Positions 8,071 through 15,887 of a DNA stretch of 64,000 nucleotides are shown here, in pieces. Location of the stretch: NCBI RefSeq assembly GCF_001403735.1, contig NZ_CXPG01000025.1, forward strand, positions 1 through 64,000. The letters are read 5' to 3'. Below the pieces are notes generated by a model. That model ran no database searches. It was not told the DNA's origin and saw nothing but the letters and a program-made list of their open reading frames with translations. The stretch is from Jannaschia rubra. GTDB taxonomy: Bacteria; Pseudomonadota; Alphaproteobacteria; Rhodobacterales; Rhodobacteraceae. How positions within the stretch are numbered: position 1 is the first letter of the stretch; each line of letters begins with the position of its first letter. Both the position numbers and the translations under genes were made by a program.

Positions 8071-8574
8071 TCAGACGTCCATCTGCGCGGCAAGGCGCGT
8101 GTCGCCCAGGACGACGATGCGCCAGAGCGAATGGAGGAGCCGCAGCGCGCTGAGCCCGCCGCTGAGGATGATCGCGGCATAGAGGACCGCGGTGGGCCAT
8201 TCCGTCGCCGTCAGGATCTGGCCCCGGTCGACGGCATTGGCGGTGATGACCACACCCAGCCAGCAGACGAAGGCCGAATAGCCGAGGAACACCGTTTCGG
8301 CCAGCGCGAGCAGCACCCGGCGCAGCGCGGGCGGCGCCATGTCGAGAAGCAGCGTCACCCGCATGTGGCGGCGTTCGCGGATGGCGTAGCTGACGCCGAA
8401 GTAGATCATGTAGACGAAGGCGAGGCGCGCCATCTCGTTGGCGGGCGCGATGGAGGTGGACATGGCGAAGCGCGCCACCACGTCGGCGAAGACAAGCACG
8501 ATGATCGCGCCCAGCATCGCCACGATGATGGCGGGCTCGAAATATTTCTCGACCGCGCGGAATGCCTTGCCCAT
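8071..8574 (-). CDS. dctQ: TRAP transporter small permease (DctQ type), cassette 1
   Basis: A 167-aa four-helix membrane subunit linking binding protein and DctM. Helix 1 is IIVAMLGAIIVLVFADVVARFAM; the conserved E-MARLAFVYMIYFGVSYAIRERRHMRV region between helices 2 and 3 is typical of DctQ. ATG 8574 is followed downstream by a near-contiguous dctM. A perfect 11-bp hairpin in the 56-base spacer separates it from dctP. Confidence 0.85.
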   Translation of the reverse strand: MGKAFRAVEKYFEPAIIVAMLGAIIVLVFADVVARFAMSTSIAPANEMARLAFVYMIYFGVSYAIRERRHMRVTLLLDMAPPALRRVLLALAETVFLGYSAFVCWLGVVITANAVDRGQILTATEWPTAVLYAAIILSGGLSALRLLHSLWRIVVLGDTRLAAQMDV

Positions 8575-8595
8575 CGTCGCCTTCCCCCTTCCGGC

Positions 8596-8623
8596 GGCCC
8601 CGGCCGCATGTCCGGCCGGGGCC
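8596..8623 (-). promoter_or_regulatory. 11-bp GC hairpin between dctP and dctQ
   Basis: GGCCCCGGCCG (8596-8606) pairs perfectly with CGGCCGGGGCC (8613-8623) around a six-base loop. It lies directly after the binding-protein stop on the minus strand, the same place as similar hairpins in other cassettes here. Confidence 0.65.
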
Positions 8624-8630
8624 CCGCGCG

Positions 8631-9611
8631 TCAGTCGAGTTCGGTCATGAAGCTGTCGTAGAACTCCGGTCCCACGGCGGCGCGGATGTCGTCGCGGATC
8701 GCGGCGTTCATCGTCTCGCCCAGGGCGGCGCGGGCCTCCTGCGGGAGTTCGTTGACCTGGAGGCCCTTCGATTCCAGCTCCGCCAGGGCGTCGGCGTTGG
8801 CCTTGGCCGCAAGCTCCCGCTGACGGGTGACGGTCTCGGCGGCGACCTCGTCGAGCAGGGCGCGCTGCTCGTCGGTCAGGCCGTTGTAGAAGTCGAGGCC
8901 CGCGACCCACATCTCGGGCCAGTAGATGTGCCCGGTCAGCGAGACGTAGTCCTGCACCTCGTAGAAGCGTTCGATCACGATGGAGGACGGCGCGCTTTCC
9001 TGACCGTCGATCAGGTTCTGCTGGAGCGAGGGGTAGATCTCGCCCCAGGAGAGCGCGACGGGCACGGCGCCCACGGACCGCCATGCGGTGATCTGGATGG
9101 GGTTGTCGGCCGAGCGCATCCGCAGCCCCCGGAAGGCCTCGACGCTGTCGAGCGGCGCGCGGCTGTTGGAGAAGTGGCGGAAGCCGAGCTCCATGAAGCC
9201 CATGCCCTTCAGGCCCTTGTCCTCCATCTTCGACAGAAGCTCCTGCCCCGCGGGGCCGTCGAGCACGGCATGGGCCTGCTCCTCGTTCTCGAACAGGAGG
9301 AACTGGTCGAGCACCGAAAGCTCCGGCACCATGGACGACAGCAGGACCGAGGCGCCCGTGGTCATGTCGATGTTGCCGGACTGGACGAGCTCGGTCGCCT
9401 GCTGGACCGATCCGATCTGGCCGCCGGGGAAGATCTCGACCTGCATCCCGCCGTTGGAGCGGGCTTCCAGCTCCGCCTTGAAGAACTCCAGCGCCTGATG
9501 GATGGGCGAGCTTTCGGGCGTGGCATGGGCGATGCGGATCGTGGTTTCGGCCGATGCGGCGCCTGCGGCCAGCGTGGCCGCCATGGTGGCGGCGATGGAT
9601 CTCATGAACAT
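8631..9611 (-). CDS. dctP: TRAP transporter periplasmic binding protein (DctP type), cassette 1
   Basis: A 326-aa binding protein. ATG 9611 follows GGGAGGAT at 7-base spacing; the signal peptide runs to AAGAASA with mature start ETTIRIAHATPESSPIHQAL. Family hallmarks include FPGGQIGSVQQATELVQSGNIDM and the ligand-carboxylate region around GLRMRSADNPIQITAWRSVGA, followed by LSWGEIYPSLQQNLIDGQE. The arginine in GLRMRSA is the position that binds the substrate carboxylate in characterised DctP proteins, so the ligand is an organic or sugar acid. The adjacent 3-hydroxyisobutyrate dehydrogenase-type gene hints at a small hydroxyacid. Confidence 0.87.
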   Translation of the reverse strand: MFMRSIAATMAATLAAGAASAETTIRIAHATPESSPIHQALEFFKAELEARSNGGMQVEIFPGGQIGSVQQATELVQSGNIDMTTGASVLLSSMVPELSVLDQFLLFENEEQAHAVLDGPAGQELLSKMEDKGLKGMGFMELGFRHFSNSRAPLDSVEAFRGLRMRSADNPIQITAWRSVGAVPVALSWGEIYPSLQQNLIDGQESAPSSIVIERFYEVQDYVSLTGHIYWPEMWVAGLDFYNGLTDEQRALLDEVAAETVTRQRELAAKANADALAELESKGLQVNELPQEARAALGETMNAAIRDDIRAAVGPEFYDSFMTELD

Positions 9612-9771
9612 GCGGTATCCTCCCTCGGTGTGTCGTCCCCTGATGCCGACGTGACAGCAGACGGCCGAGGGACGCAAGGCCGCAGTGCGCCCCGGTGAAC
9701 CTTACGGCCGGTTTCGCGTTGGCAGGCGTGACCCGGCCGTTCACACGACCATCGAAGCACTGGAGCATCGC

Positions 9772-10530
9772 ATGAAGAAGTCCCCCGTCCTCCTCGCGCT
9801 GATCGTGGCCCTTGCCGCGACGTCCGCGCCGCTGCGCGCCGAAACCTGGACCGTGGGCATGTCGGGGGGGTATTTCCCCTTCACCTTCGTGCGGTCCGAC
9901 GAGCTTCAGGGCTTCGAGGTCGATTTCATCGAGGCCATCGCCGCCGAGACCGGCGACACGCCGGAGTTCGTCACCATGGCCTTCTCGGGCCTCGTCGGCG
10001 CGCTCGAATCCGGGCGGATCGACACGATCGCCAACCAGATCACCATCACGCCGGAGCGCGAGGCGGCCTTCGTCTTCTCGCAACCCTACGTCTTCGACGG
10101 GGCGCAGGTGGTCGTGAAGGAAGGGAACGAGGATACGATCACCGGCGTCGAGGACCTGAGCGGCAAGACCGTCGCGGTCAACCTCGGCTCGAACTTCGAG
10201 GAACTGCTGGAAGGGCTGCCCAACGCCGCCGAGATCGACATCCGCACCTACGACAGCAACATCGCGCAGGACACGGCCCTGGGCCGCGTGGATGCCTTCG
10301 TGATGGACCGCGTGTCCTCGGCCCAGCTGATTCAGGAAAGCCCGCTGCCGCTGGCGCTGGCCGGCGCGCCCTTCAGCGAGATCCGCAACGCCCTGCCGTT
10401 CCGCGACGACGAGGAAGGCCGCGCCCTGCGCGACCGGGTCGATGCGGCGATCACCACGCTGCGCGACGACGGGACGCTGGCGGAGATCTCGCAGAAGTGG
10501 TTCGGCACCGACATCACCGTCCCGGAATAG
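9772..10530 (+). CDS. Polar amino acid ABC transporter binding protein (SBP family 3)
   Basis: A 252-aa periplasmic protein with signal peptide MKKSPVLLALIVALAATSAP, cleavage after LRA. Features of the PAAT/SBP_bac_3 family are YFPFTFVRSDELQGFEVDF, DTIANQITITPEREAAFVFSQPY and SGKTVAVNLGSNFEELL. The ANQITITPER stretch resembles cystine-type binding proteins (FliY/TcyA), so cystine or a related polar amino acid is a possible ligand, not proven. It stands divergent from TRAP cassette 1; the promoter must lie in 9612-9771. It is followed with only three bases by its permease and is the one binding-protein gene here without a downstream hairpin. Confidence 0.85.
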   Translation: MKKSPVLLALIVALAATSAPLRAETWTVGMSGGYFPFTFVRSDELQGFEVDFIEAIAAETGDTPEFVTMAFSGLVGALESGRIDTIANQITITPEREAAFVFSQPYVFDGAQVVVKEGNEDTITGVEDLSGKTVAVNLGSNFEELLEGLPNAAEIDIRTYDSNIAQDTALGRVDAFVMDRVSSAQLIQESPLPLALAGAPFSEIRNALPFRDDEEGRALRDRVDAAITTLRDDGTLAEISQKWFGTDITVPE

Positions 10531-10533
10531 ACG

Positions 10534-11208
10534 GTGGAGGGGCTGAACCTCGACTACATGCTCGGGCTTCTGCCCGTTCTCCTGTCATATGTGCCGCTGA
10601 CGCTGTTCATGGCGGTGACGGGCATGGCCTTCGCGCTGATCCTCGCCGCGCTCCTCGCGGTGGAGCGGGTGGTGCGGGTGCCGGTGCTCGACTGGTTCGT
10701 GCGGCTGTTCATCAGCTTCTTCCGCGGCACCCCGCTTCTGGTGCAGCTGTTCCTGTTCTATTTCGGGCTGCCGCAGGTCCTGGGCTTCCTCGCCGGGATC
10801 AACGGGGTGACGGCCACGATCATGGGGCTGACGCTGCATTTCTCGGCCTACATGGCCGAGAGCATCCGCGCCGCGATCCTGGGCGTCGACCGCAGCCAGT
10901 GGGAGGCGGCCGAGGCGGTGGGCATGACGCGCGGCCAGATGATGCGGCGGATCATCCTGCCGCAGGCCGCGCGGGTCGCCGCGCCGACGTTGGTCAACTA
11001 TTTCATCGACATGGTCAAAAGCACCTCGCTCGCCTTCACGCTGGGGGTGACCGAACTCATGGGCGCGGCACAGAAGGAGGCGGCGGGGAGCTTCCTTTAC
11101 TTCGAGGCGTTCCTCGTGGTCGCGGCGATCTACTGGATCCTGGTCGAGGCGCTGTCCTTCGGGCAACGCCGGCTGGAGATCCTGCTGAACCGGGCGCATG
11201 CGCGATGA
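10534..11208 (+). CDS. Polar amino acid ABC transporter permease
   Basis: A 224-aa permease of the HisM/GlnP type with about five membrane segments. FFRGTPLLVQLFLFYFGLPQVLG is the classical FRGTPLLVQ motif after helix 2, and EAAEAVGMTRGQMMRRIILPQAARVAAPTL is the EAA coupling loop that meets the ATPase. The start is GTG 10534, just after the binding-protein stop; an in-frame ATG at 10558 would shorten it by eight residues. One permease gene implies a homodimeric channel. Confidence 0.85.
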   Translation: MEGLNLDYMLGLLPVLLSYVPLTLFMAVTGMAFALILAALLAVERVVRVPVLDWFVRLFISFFRGTPLLVQLFLFYFGLPQVLGFLAGINGVTATIMGLTLHFSAYMAESIRAAILGVDRSQWEAAEAVGMTRGQMMRRIILPQAARVAAPTLVNYFIDMVKSTSLAFTLGVTELMGAAQKEAAGSFLYFEAFLVVAAIYWILVEALSFGQRRLEILLNRAHAR

Positions 11209-11945
11209 TCTCGGTCGCGGGCCTGAACAAGAGCTTCGGTGGAACGCCGGTCCTTCGGGACATCACGCTCGACATCGCGCCCGGCGAACGGGTCGTGGTG
11301 ATCGGGCCGTCGGGCACCGGGAAATCGACGCTGCTGCGGTGTCTCAACTTCCTCGACCGTCCCGACAGCGGCACGGTGCGGATCGGCGACCTCTCCGTCG
11401 ATGCCGCCCGCGCGACCCGGCCCGAGATCCTGGCGCTGCGCCGGCGGACGGGGTTCGTGTTCCAGAACTATGCGCTCTTCGCCAACAGGACCGCGCGGCA
11501 GAACATCACCGAGGCGCTGGTCACGGTGAAGGGCCAGACGGCGGAGAAGGCCAACGCCACGGCCGACCGCATCCTGGCCGAGATCGGGCTGGCCGACCGG
11601 GGCGACAGCTACCCCTCGGCCCTGTCCGGCGGCCAGCAGCAGCGGGTGGGCATCGGCCGGGCGATGGCGCTCGACGCGGAGCTTCTGCTGTTCGACGAGC
11701 CGACGTCGGCGCTCGACCCCGAATGGGTGGGCGAGGTGCTGGACCTGATGCGCAAGCTGGCCGAGACGCGCCAGACCATGCTGGTCGTGACCCACGAGAT
11801 GCAGTTCGCGCGCGAGATCGCGGACCGCATCGTCTTCATGGACGAAGGCCGGGTCGTCGAGGAGGCGCCGCCGGACCGCTTTTTCGACGCGCCCGAAGAC
11901 CCCCGCACCCGAGCCTTCCTGCGCCGCGTGACGGACACCCGCTAG
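11205..11945 (+). CDS. Polar amino acid ABC transporter ATPase (GlnQ/HisP type)
   Basis: A 246-aa ATPase, start ATG 11205 overlapping the permease stop by four bases. Walker A is GPSGTGKST, the Q-loop lies in FVFQNYALFANRTARQNI, the signature is LSGGQQQRVGIGRAMAL, Walker B is LLLFDEPTSALDPEW and the H-loop is VTHEMQFAREIADRI, all in the PAAT ATPase form. It ends nine bases from the convergent TRAP cassette 2. Confidence 0.88.
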   Translation: MISVAGLNKSFGGTPVLRDITLDIAPGERVVVIGPSGTGKSTLLRCLNFLDRPDSGTVRIGDLSVDAARATRPEILALRRRTGFVFQNYALFANRTARQNITEALVTVKGQTAEKANATADRILAEIGLADRGDSYPSALSGGQQQRVGIGRAMALDAELLLFDEPTSALDPEWVGEVLDLMRKLAETRQTMLVVTHEMQFAREIADRIVFMDEGRVVEEAPPDRFFDAPEDPRTRAFLRRVTDTR

Positions 11946-11954
11946 CGCGCGCCC

Positions 11955-13277
11955 TCAGCGCATCCAGATCAGCAGGTATTGCGTCACCTCGGGCCAGAGC
12001 GCCACGGCCATCAGGCCGAGCGCGCTGGTCAGAAGGAACGGCACCGCGGCCGCGGCGATGCGTTCCAGCGACAGGCCGGTGATGTTGGCCGCGACGAACA
12101 GGTTGATGCCGACGGGCGGCGTGAACAGGCCGATGGCCAGCGTGATCATCAGGAAGACGCCGAACCAGATCGGATCCCACTGCAACTCGCGCACCACGGG
12201 CAAAAAGATCGGCAGCGAGATGAACATGATGGTGATGGCATCCATGAACATCCCCGCGATGAGCAGGATGACGGCCATCACCAGAAGGATGACCCAGGGC
12301 GCGTCCGACACCGACAGCAGCCCCTCGGAATAGGTGCCGACCAGATCGTCCACCGTCACGACCCAGCCGAACAGGCTCGCGAAGGTCACGACCATCATCA
12401 CCACGGCCGAGGATCGTGCGGCGTCGGTCAGCGCGTCGAACAGTAGGCGCGGGGTCAGCGTGCGATAGATCGCGGTGCCCACGAAGATGGCATAGACGAC
12501 GGCCACCACGGCGGCTTCGGTCGGGGTGAAGACGCCGAGGTAGATGCCGCCCAGGATCACCACGGGCGTGAGCAGCCCCCAGCCCGCGTCGCGGAAGCTG
12601 AGCCAGAGCTGCCGGCCCCGCGTCTGATCGGCATAGGGCATGGGCGCCATCGCATGGAGCGCGGAGGATTTGCGCGCGGCGCGGTCGCGGGCCACGAAGG
12701 GCAGGGCGAGCAGCATCATCGCCCCCATCAAGAGGCCCGGCAGGATGGCCGCGATGAACAGGCTGCCGATGGAGATTTCCGCGATCACGCCATAGATCAC
12801 CAGACCGATGGACGGCGGGATGACGATGGAGAGCGCGGCCCCGGTGCAGACCAGCGCCGCGGCGAAGGGGCGGGGATAGCCGTCGTCGGCCATGCCGCGC
12901 ACGATCATCGGCCCGATGGCGGCGACCGAGGCCGGGCCCGACCCGGACACGGCCCCCCAGAACAGCGCCACGACCACACCCACGACGCCCATGCCGCCGG
13001 GCAAGCCCCCCACGGCCACGCGGAAGAAGCGGATCATGCGATCTGCCATGCCCGCCGTGCCCATCAGGATGCCGGCCAGGATGAAGAACGGGACAGCCAG
13101 CAGCGAGAACTTGGCGATGCCGCTGGCGATCAGGTCGCCCACGAGGTCGAGGCCGAAGCCCATGACCCACATGGCGTAAAGCGCCGACAGGCCGAGCGCG
13201 AAGGCCACCGGCACCCGGATCACCAGAAGCACGCCGAACAGCACAAGCATCTGCGTGCCCGCGCCCATGTCACCCAT
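11955..13277 (-). CDS. dctM: TRAP transporter large permease (DctM type), cassette 2
   Basis: A 440-aa multi-spanning channel subunit. Hallmarks are FFILAGILMGTAGMADRMIRFFRVAVGGLPGG, FWGAVSGSGPASVAAIGP, ALSIVIPPSIGLVIYGV, VFTPTEAAVVAVVYAI and GLFTPPVGINLFVAANITG. ATG 13277 overlaps the dctQ stop by eight bases; ATG 13268 just past that stop is the alternative. The cassette is divergent from the IclR-led operon, so its substrate is probably the compound that operon degrades. Confidence 0.87.
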   Translation of the reverse strand: MGDMGAGTQMLVLFGVLLVIRVPVAFALGLSALYAMWVMGFGLDLVGDLIASGIAKFSLLAVPFFILAGILMGTAGMADRMIRFFRVAVGGLPGGMGVVGVVVALFWGAVSGSGPASVAAIGPMIVRGMADDGYPRPFAAALVCTGAALSIVIPPSIGLVIYGVIAEISIGSLFIAAILPGLLMGAMMLLALPFVARDRAARKSSALHAMAPMPYADQTRGRQLWLSFRDAGWGLLTPVVILGGIYLGVFTPTEAAVVAVVYAIFVGTAIYRTLTPRLLFDALTDAARSSAVVMMVVTFASLFGWVVTVDDLVGTYSEGLLSVSDAPWVILLVMAVILLIAGMFMDAITIMFISLPIFLPVVRELQWDPIWFGVFLMITLAIGLFTPPVGINLFVAANITGLSLERIAAAAVPFLLTSALGLMAVALWPEVTQYLLIWMR

Positions 13278-13755
13278 GGGGCGTGCCCTCGGGCCCGTCG
13301 CCGCGCAGGTCGGAGAGCGTGCGCTGCGCCATCCGCAACGCGATCAGCAGGAACCCGAGCGGCAGGCCCGCCGAGTAGTACCACGCCGGGATCTGGAGGC
13401 CCGACGAGGTGACGCCGCTGCGGTACTGATGCGACACGAGGCCCCAGCAGTACCACGCGGCCAGCGCCAGCAGCAGGACGCTCAGCGCGCCGGAAAGCGC
13501 GCGGACGACCCAGCCGGCGCGGGCGGGCAGCAGGTCGGCGAAGAAGGTGACGGCCAGATGCTCGCCATGCCGCGCGGCGGCGGCGCCCCCGAAGACCGTG
13601 AGTAGCAGGAAGCCCGCCAGCAGAAGCTCCTGCGTGGCGGCGAAGGAATAGCTGGTGAGGTAGCGCACCGCCACGTTGGCAAAGCCGAGCGCCGTCATGG
13701 CAAGGAAGATCGCCGCGCAGACGTAGGCTTCGAACCGGTCGAGGTGTTTGAGCAT
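13270..13755 (-). CDS. dctQ: TRAP transporter small permease (DctQ type), cassette 2
   Basis: A 161-aa four-helix membrane protein: helix 1 YVCAAIFLAMTALGFANVAVRYL, then SFAATQELLLAGFLLLTVFGGAAAARHGEHLAV with the conserved E and the R-H-G-E-H-L stretch of DctQ. It sits between dctP and dctM of the same cassette and overlaps dctM. Confidence 0.83.
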   Translation of the reverse strand: MLKHLDRFEAYVCAAIFLAMTALGFANVAVRYLTSYSFAATQELLLAGFLLLTVFGGAAAARHGEHLAVTFFADLLPARAGWVVRALSGALSVLLLALAAWYCWGLVSHQYRSGVTSSGLQIPAWYYSAGLPLGFLLIALRMAQRTLSDLRGDGPEGTPHG

Positions 13756-13784
13756 GGTGTCGGGCCTCGGGCTGTCGGGCAGGG

Positions 13785-13811
13785 TCCGGCCGCGCGCACC
13801 GCGCGACCGGA
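13785..13811 (-). promoter_or_regulatory. Imperfect GC hairpin between dctP and dctQ
   Basis: TCCGG (13785-13789) and CCGGA (13807-13811) form an outer stem; CGCGC (13793-13797) and GCGCG (13801-13805) an inner stem with a three-base loop. The position after the binding-protein gene matches the stronger hairpins elsewhere in the window. Confidence 0.45.
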
Positions 13812-13819
13812 GCGCGGGA

Positions 13820-14818
13820 TCAGTTGCCCGCGCCGTCGATGGTGTCCTGGAACAGCGTCACGATCTCGGGCCCGACCTTGCCGGCCCAGAGGTCGAACGG
13901 GTCCTTCGTGGCGTCGCGGAAGGCCTGGATTTCCTCGGGCGTGGGCTCGTAGACCTCCATCCCCTCCTCGCGCAGGCGGGCCAGCCCCTCGTCGGTGGCG
14001 CGGCGCGTCTCCTCCTTCTGGAAGGCCATGGCCTCGGTCGCGGCCGCCTGCACCTTGGCGCGCGTCTCCTCGTCCCAGCCGTCCCACTTGGCCTGGCTCA
14101 CGCCGAGGAAGATCGGGTCGTAGGAGTAGTGCCAGGGGGTGATGTACTTCTGCACCTCATAGACCCGCTGGGGCACGATCACGGCGCCGATGGGGTTCTC
14201 CTGCCCGTCCACGACGCCCTGTTGCAGCGCCGAGAAGGTCTCGGTCCACTGCATCTGCTGGGGGTTCGCGCCGAGCGCGTTCATCACGTCGATGTACATC
14301 GGCCCCGCGACGCGCATCTTGAGGCCCTTGAGATCCTCGGGCGAGGTGATGGGCCGCACGCTGTTGGTGACCTCACGAAAGCCGTTCTCGCCCCAGGCCA
14401 GCACGACGATGCCCTTGTCGGCCATGATCTCGGCCATCCGCTCGCCCGGCGCGCCGTCGGTGGTGGCGTCGACCTCGGCGTAGTCGGCGTAAAGGTAGGG
14501 CAGCGAGAAAACCGCCATTTCCGGCACCAGCGGCGTGACGTTGATGGCCGAGGTGACGACGAAGTCGATGGCGCCGCGGCCGACCATCTCGGACTGCTTC
14601 ATCTGGTCGCCGCCGGCAAGTTCGGCGTTCGGGAAGACGCGGACCTCCATCTCGCCCTCGGTCGCCTCCTCCAGCAGGTCGGCGAAGCGCTCAGATCCCT
14701 TGTGCCAGGTCGTCGCGTCCGAGGTGTTGTGCGTCAGGCGCAGCGTCTCGGCCCCCGCGGGCCCCGTCAGCGCGATCGCCGCGCCCAGGCCAATCAGAAC
14801 GGATTTCAGGTTCGGCAT
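13820..14818 (-). CDS. dctP: TRAP transporter periplasmic binding protein (DctP type), cassette 2
   Basis: A 332-aa binding protein. ATG 14818 follows GGGAGGACC, and the signal peptide ends at PAGA with mature start ETLRLTHNTSDATTWHKGSE. The family signature region is GLKMRVAGPMYIDVMNALGANPQQMQWTE followed by LQQGVVDGQENP; the arginine in KMRVAG is the expected carboxylate ligand. A long in-frame extension to 15178 is rejected as it crosses the divergent promoter region. One of two operator-like palindromes lies 54 bases upstream. Confidence 0.87.
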   Translation of the reverse strand: MPNLKSVLIGLGAAIALTGPAGAETLRLTHNTSDATTWHKGSERFADLLEEATEGEMEVRVFPNAELAGGDQMKQSEMVGRGAIDFVVTSAINVTPLVPEMAVFSLPYLYADYAEVDATTDGAPGERMAEIMADKGIVVLAWGENGFREVTNSVRPITSPEDLKGLKMRVAGPMYIDVMNALGANPQQMQWTETFSALQQGVVDGQENPIGAVIVPQRVYEVQKYITPWHYSYDPIFLGVSQAKWDGWDEETRAKVQAAATEAMAFQKEETRRATDEGLARLREEGMEVYEPTPEEIQAFRDATKDPFDLWAGKVGPEIVTLFQDTIDGAGN

Positions 14819-14871
14819 CTCGGTCCTCCCGTGGATCTCAGGGGCGGCCACCCCTCCGGTGGGCCCATGCA

Positions 14872-14884
14872 TCCACAACATGGA
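14872..14884. promoter_or_regulatory. Operator-like palindrome, site 1 (IclR candidate)
   Basis: TCCA-CAACA-TGGA lies between divergent dctP and iclR, 54 bases before dctP. It is nearly the same as site 2 at 14991-15003 (11 of 13 bases). A second palindrome, AACATG-GA-CATGTT (14877-14890), overlaps it. IclR-family proteins bind such short inverted repeats. Confidence 0.5.
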
Positions 14885-14990
14885 CATGTTTGAAACGCCT
14901 GTCACGGATTTTTCGCAGTCGGCGGTCCGACGGCCCATGCGCCCCGCGTGTTGACGCATCGGGGGGATGGGGCGATAGTATTCGCAACAC

Positions 14991-15003
14991 TCCACATTAT
15001 GGA
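14991..15003. promoter_or_regulatory. Operator-like palindrome, site 2 (IclR candidate)
   Basis: TCCA-CATTA-TGGA ends five bases before the iclR start codon and covers its ribosome-binding region. It repeats site 1, 119 bases away start to start. This fits autorepression plus control of the divergent TRAP genes. A TTGACG hexamer at 14951-14956 lies between the sites as a possible -35 for iclR. Confidence 0.5.
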
Positions 15004-15008
15004 CGGAC

Positions 15009-15887
15009 ATGGACGATTCCGCGACGATCCTGGCCCGGATGGGGCCGCAGACCGGCCCCGCGGGCGGCGCGCAGAGCGTGGATCGCGCGCTGGCGCTGCT
15101 GCCCCTGATCGGGCGCAGCCCCGAGACCGGGATCGGCCTTTCGGAGATCGTGGCGTCCACCGGCCTCAGCCGCCCCACCGCGCGGCGGCTTCTGCTGGCG
15201 CTGATGCGCGCCCGGCTGATCGAGCAGGACAGCGCCTCGCGCCGCTACATGCTGGGCGAGGAGGCTTATGTTCTGGGCATTCTCGCCGCGCGGCGCTTCA
15301 GCCTGCTGGACGTGGCGCAGGACGCGGTGCAGCGGCTGGCCGACGGCAGCGGGGACACGGCCTTCCTGTCGGTCCGGCGCGATGCCTTCGCCGTCTGCCT
15401 GCAGAAGGCCGAGGGCGATTTTCCCATCCGGGTGCAGGCGTTGCAGGTCGGCTTTCGCCACCCCCTCGGCATCGGGGGCGGATCGCTCGCCATGCTGGCG
15501 GCCCTGCCGGAGGAGGAGGCGGCGCGGATGCGCGCCCTCAACCGCGACCTGATCGCGGAGCGGTATCCGGCCGCCACCCCCGCCACGCTCGACCGCCTGC
15601 TGGCCGAGACGCGGACGCGGGGCTGGGCGCTCAACCCCGGACTGGTCCTCAAGAACAGCTGGGCCGTGGGGGTGGCGCTGCACATGCCCGACGGCACGGT
15701 CGCGGGCGCGCTCAGCATCGCGGCCATCGACGACCGCATGACCCCCTTGCACTGCGAACGTCTGGCGGGCCTTCTGCTGGCCGAGGTGCCCGGCATCGAG
15801 GCGCGCCTTCGGGAGATGTTCGCCCGCTCCGCCGTCCTGCCGGGCGGCGGCCTGACACCAGAGACCACGAACGGGAGAGAGAGATGA
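15009..15887 (+). CDS. IclR-family transcriptional regulator
   Basis: A 292-aa repressor/activator. The winged helix covers roughly residues 20-85, with SLEIV-type helix-turn-helix GLSEIVASTGLSRPTARRLL (39-58). The C-terminal effector domain follows, with CLQKAEGDFPIRVQALQVGFRHPLGIGGGSLAMLA and the terminal GWALNPGLVLKNSWAVGVAL. ATG 15009 is chosen because the other nearby ATG (14999) is out of frame. It heads a five-gene operon in which each junction is a four-base overlap, and it is divergent from TRAP cassette 2. The effector is probably the imported acid or its CoA ester. Confidence 0.88.
   Translation: MDDSATILARMGPQTGPAGGAQSVDRALALLPLIGRSPETGIGLSEIVASTGLSRPTARRLLLALMRARLIEQDSASRRYMLGEEAYVLGILAARRFSLLDVAQDAVQRLADGSGDTAFLSVRRDAFAVCLQKAEGDFPIRVQALQVGFRHPLGIGGGSLAMLAALPEEEAARMRALNRDLIAERYPAATPATLDRLLAETRTRGWALNPGLVLKNSWAVGVALHMPDGTVAGALSIAAIDDRMTPLHCERLAGLLLAEVPGIEARLREMFARSAVLPGGGLTPETTNGRER

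Noticed and set aside
8071-10083. 670-aa open frame spanning dctQ, dctP and beyond on the minus strand
   Set aside because: Only its C-terminal 167 residues resemble a protein (DctQ); the rest is an antisense or out-of-frame shadow of dctP and the divergent amino acid gene, common in GC-rich DNA.
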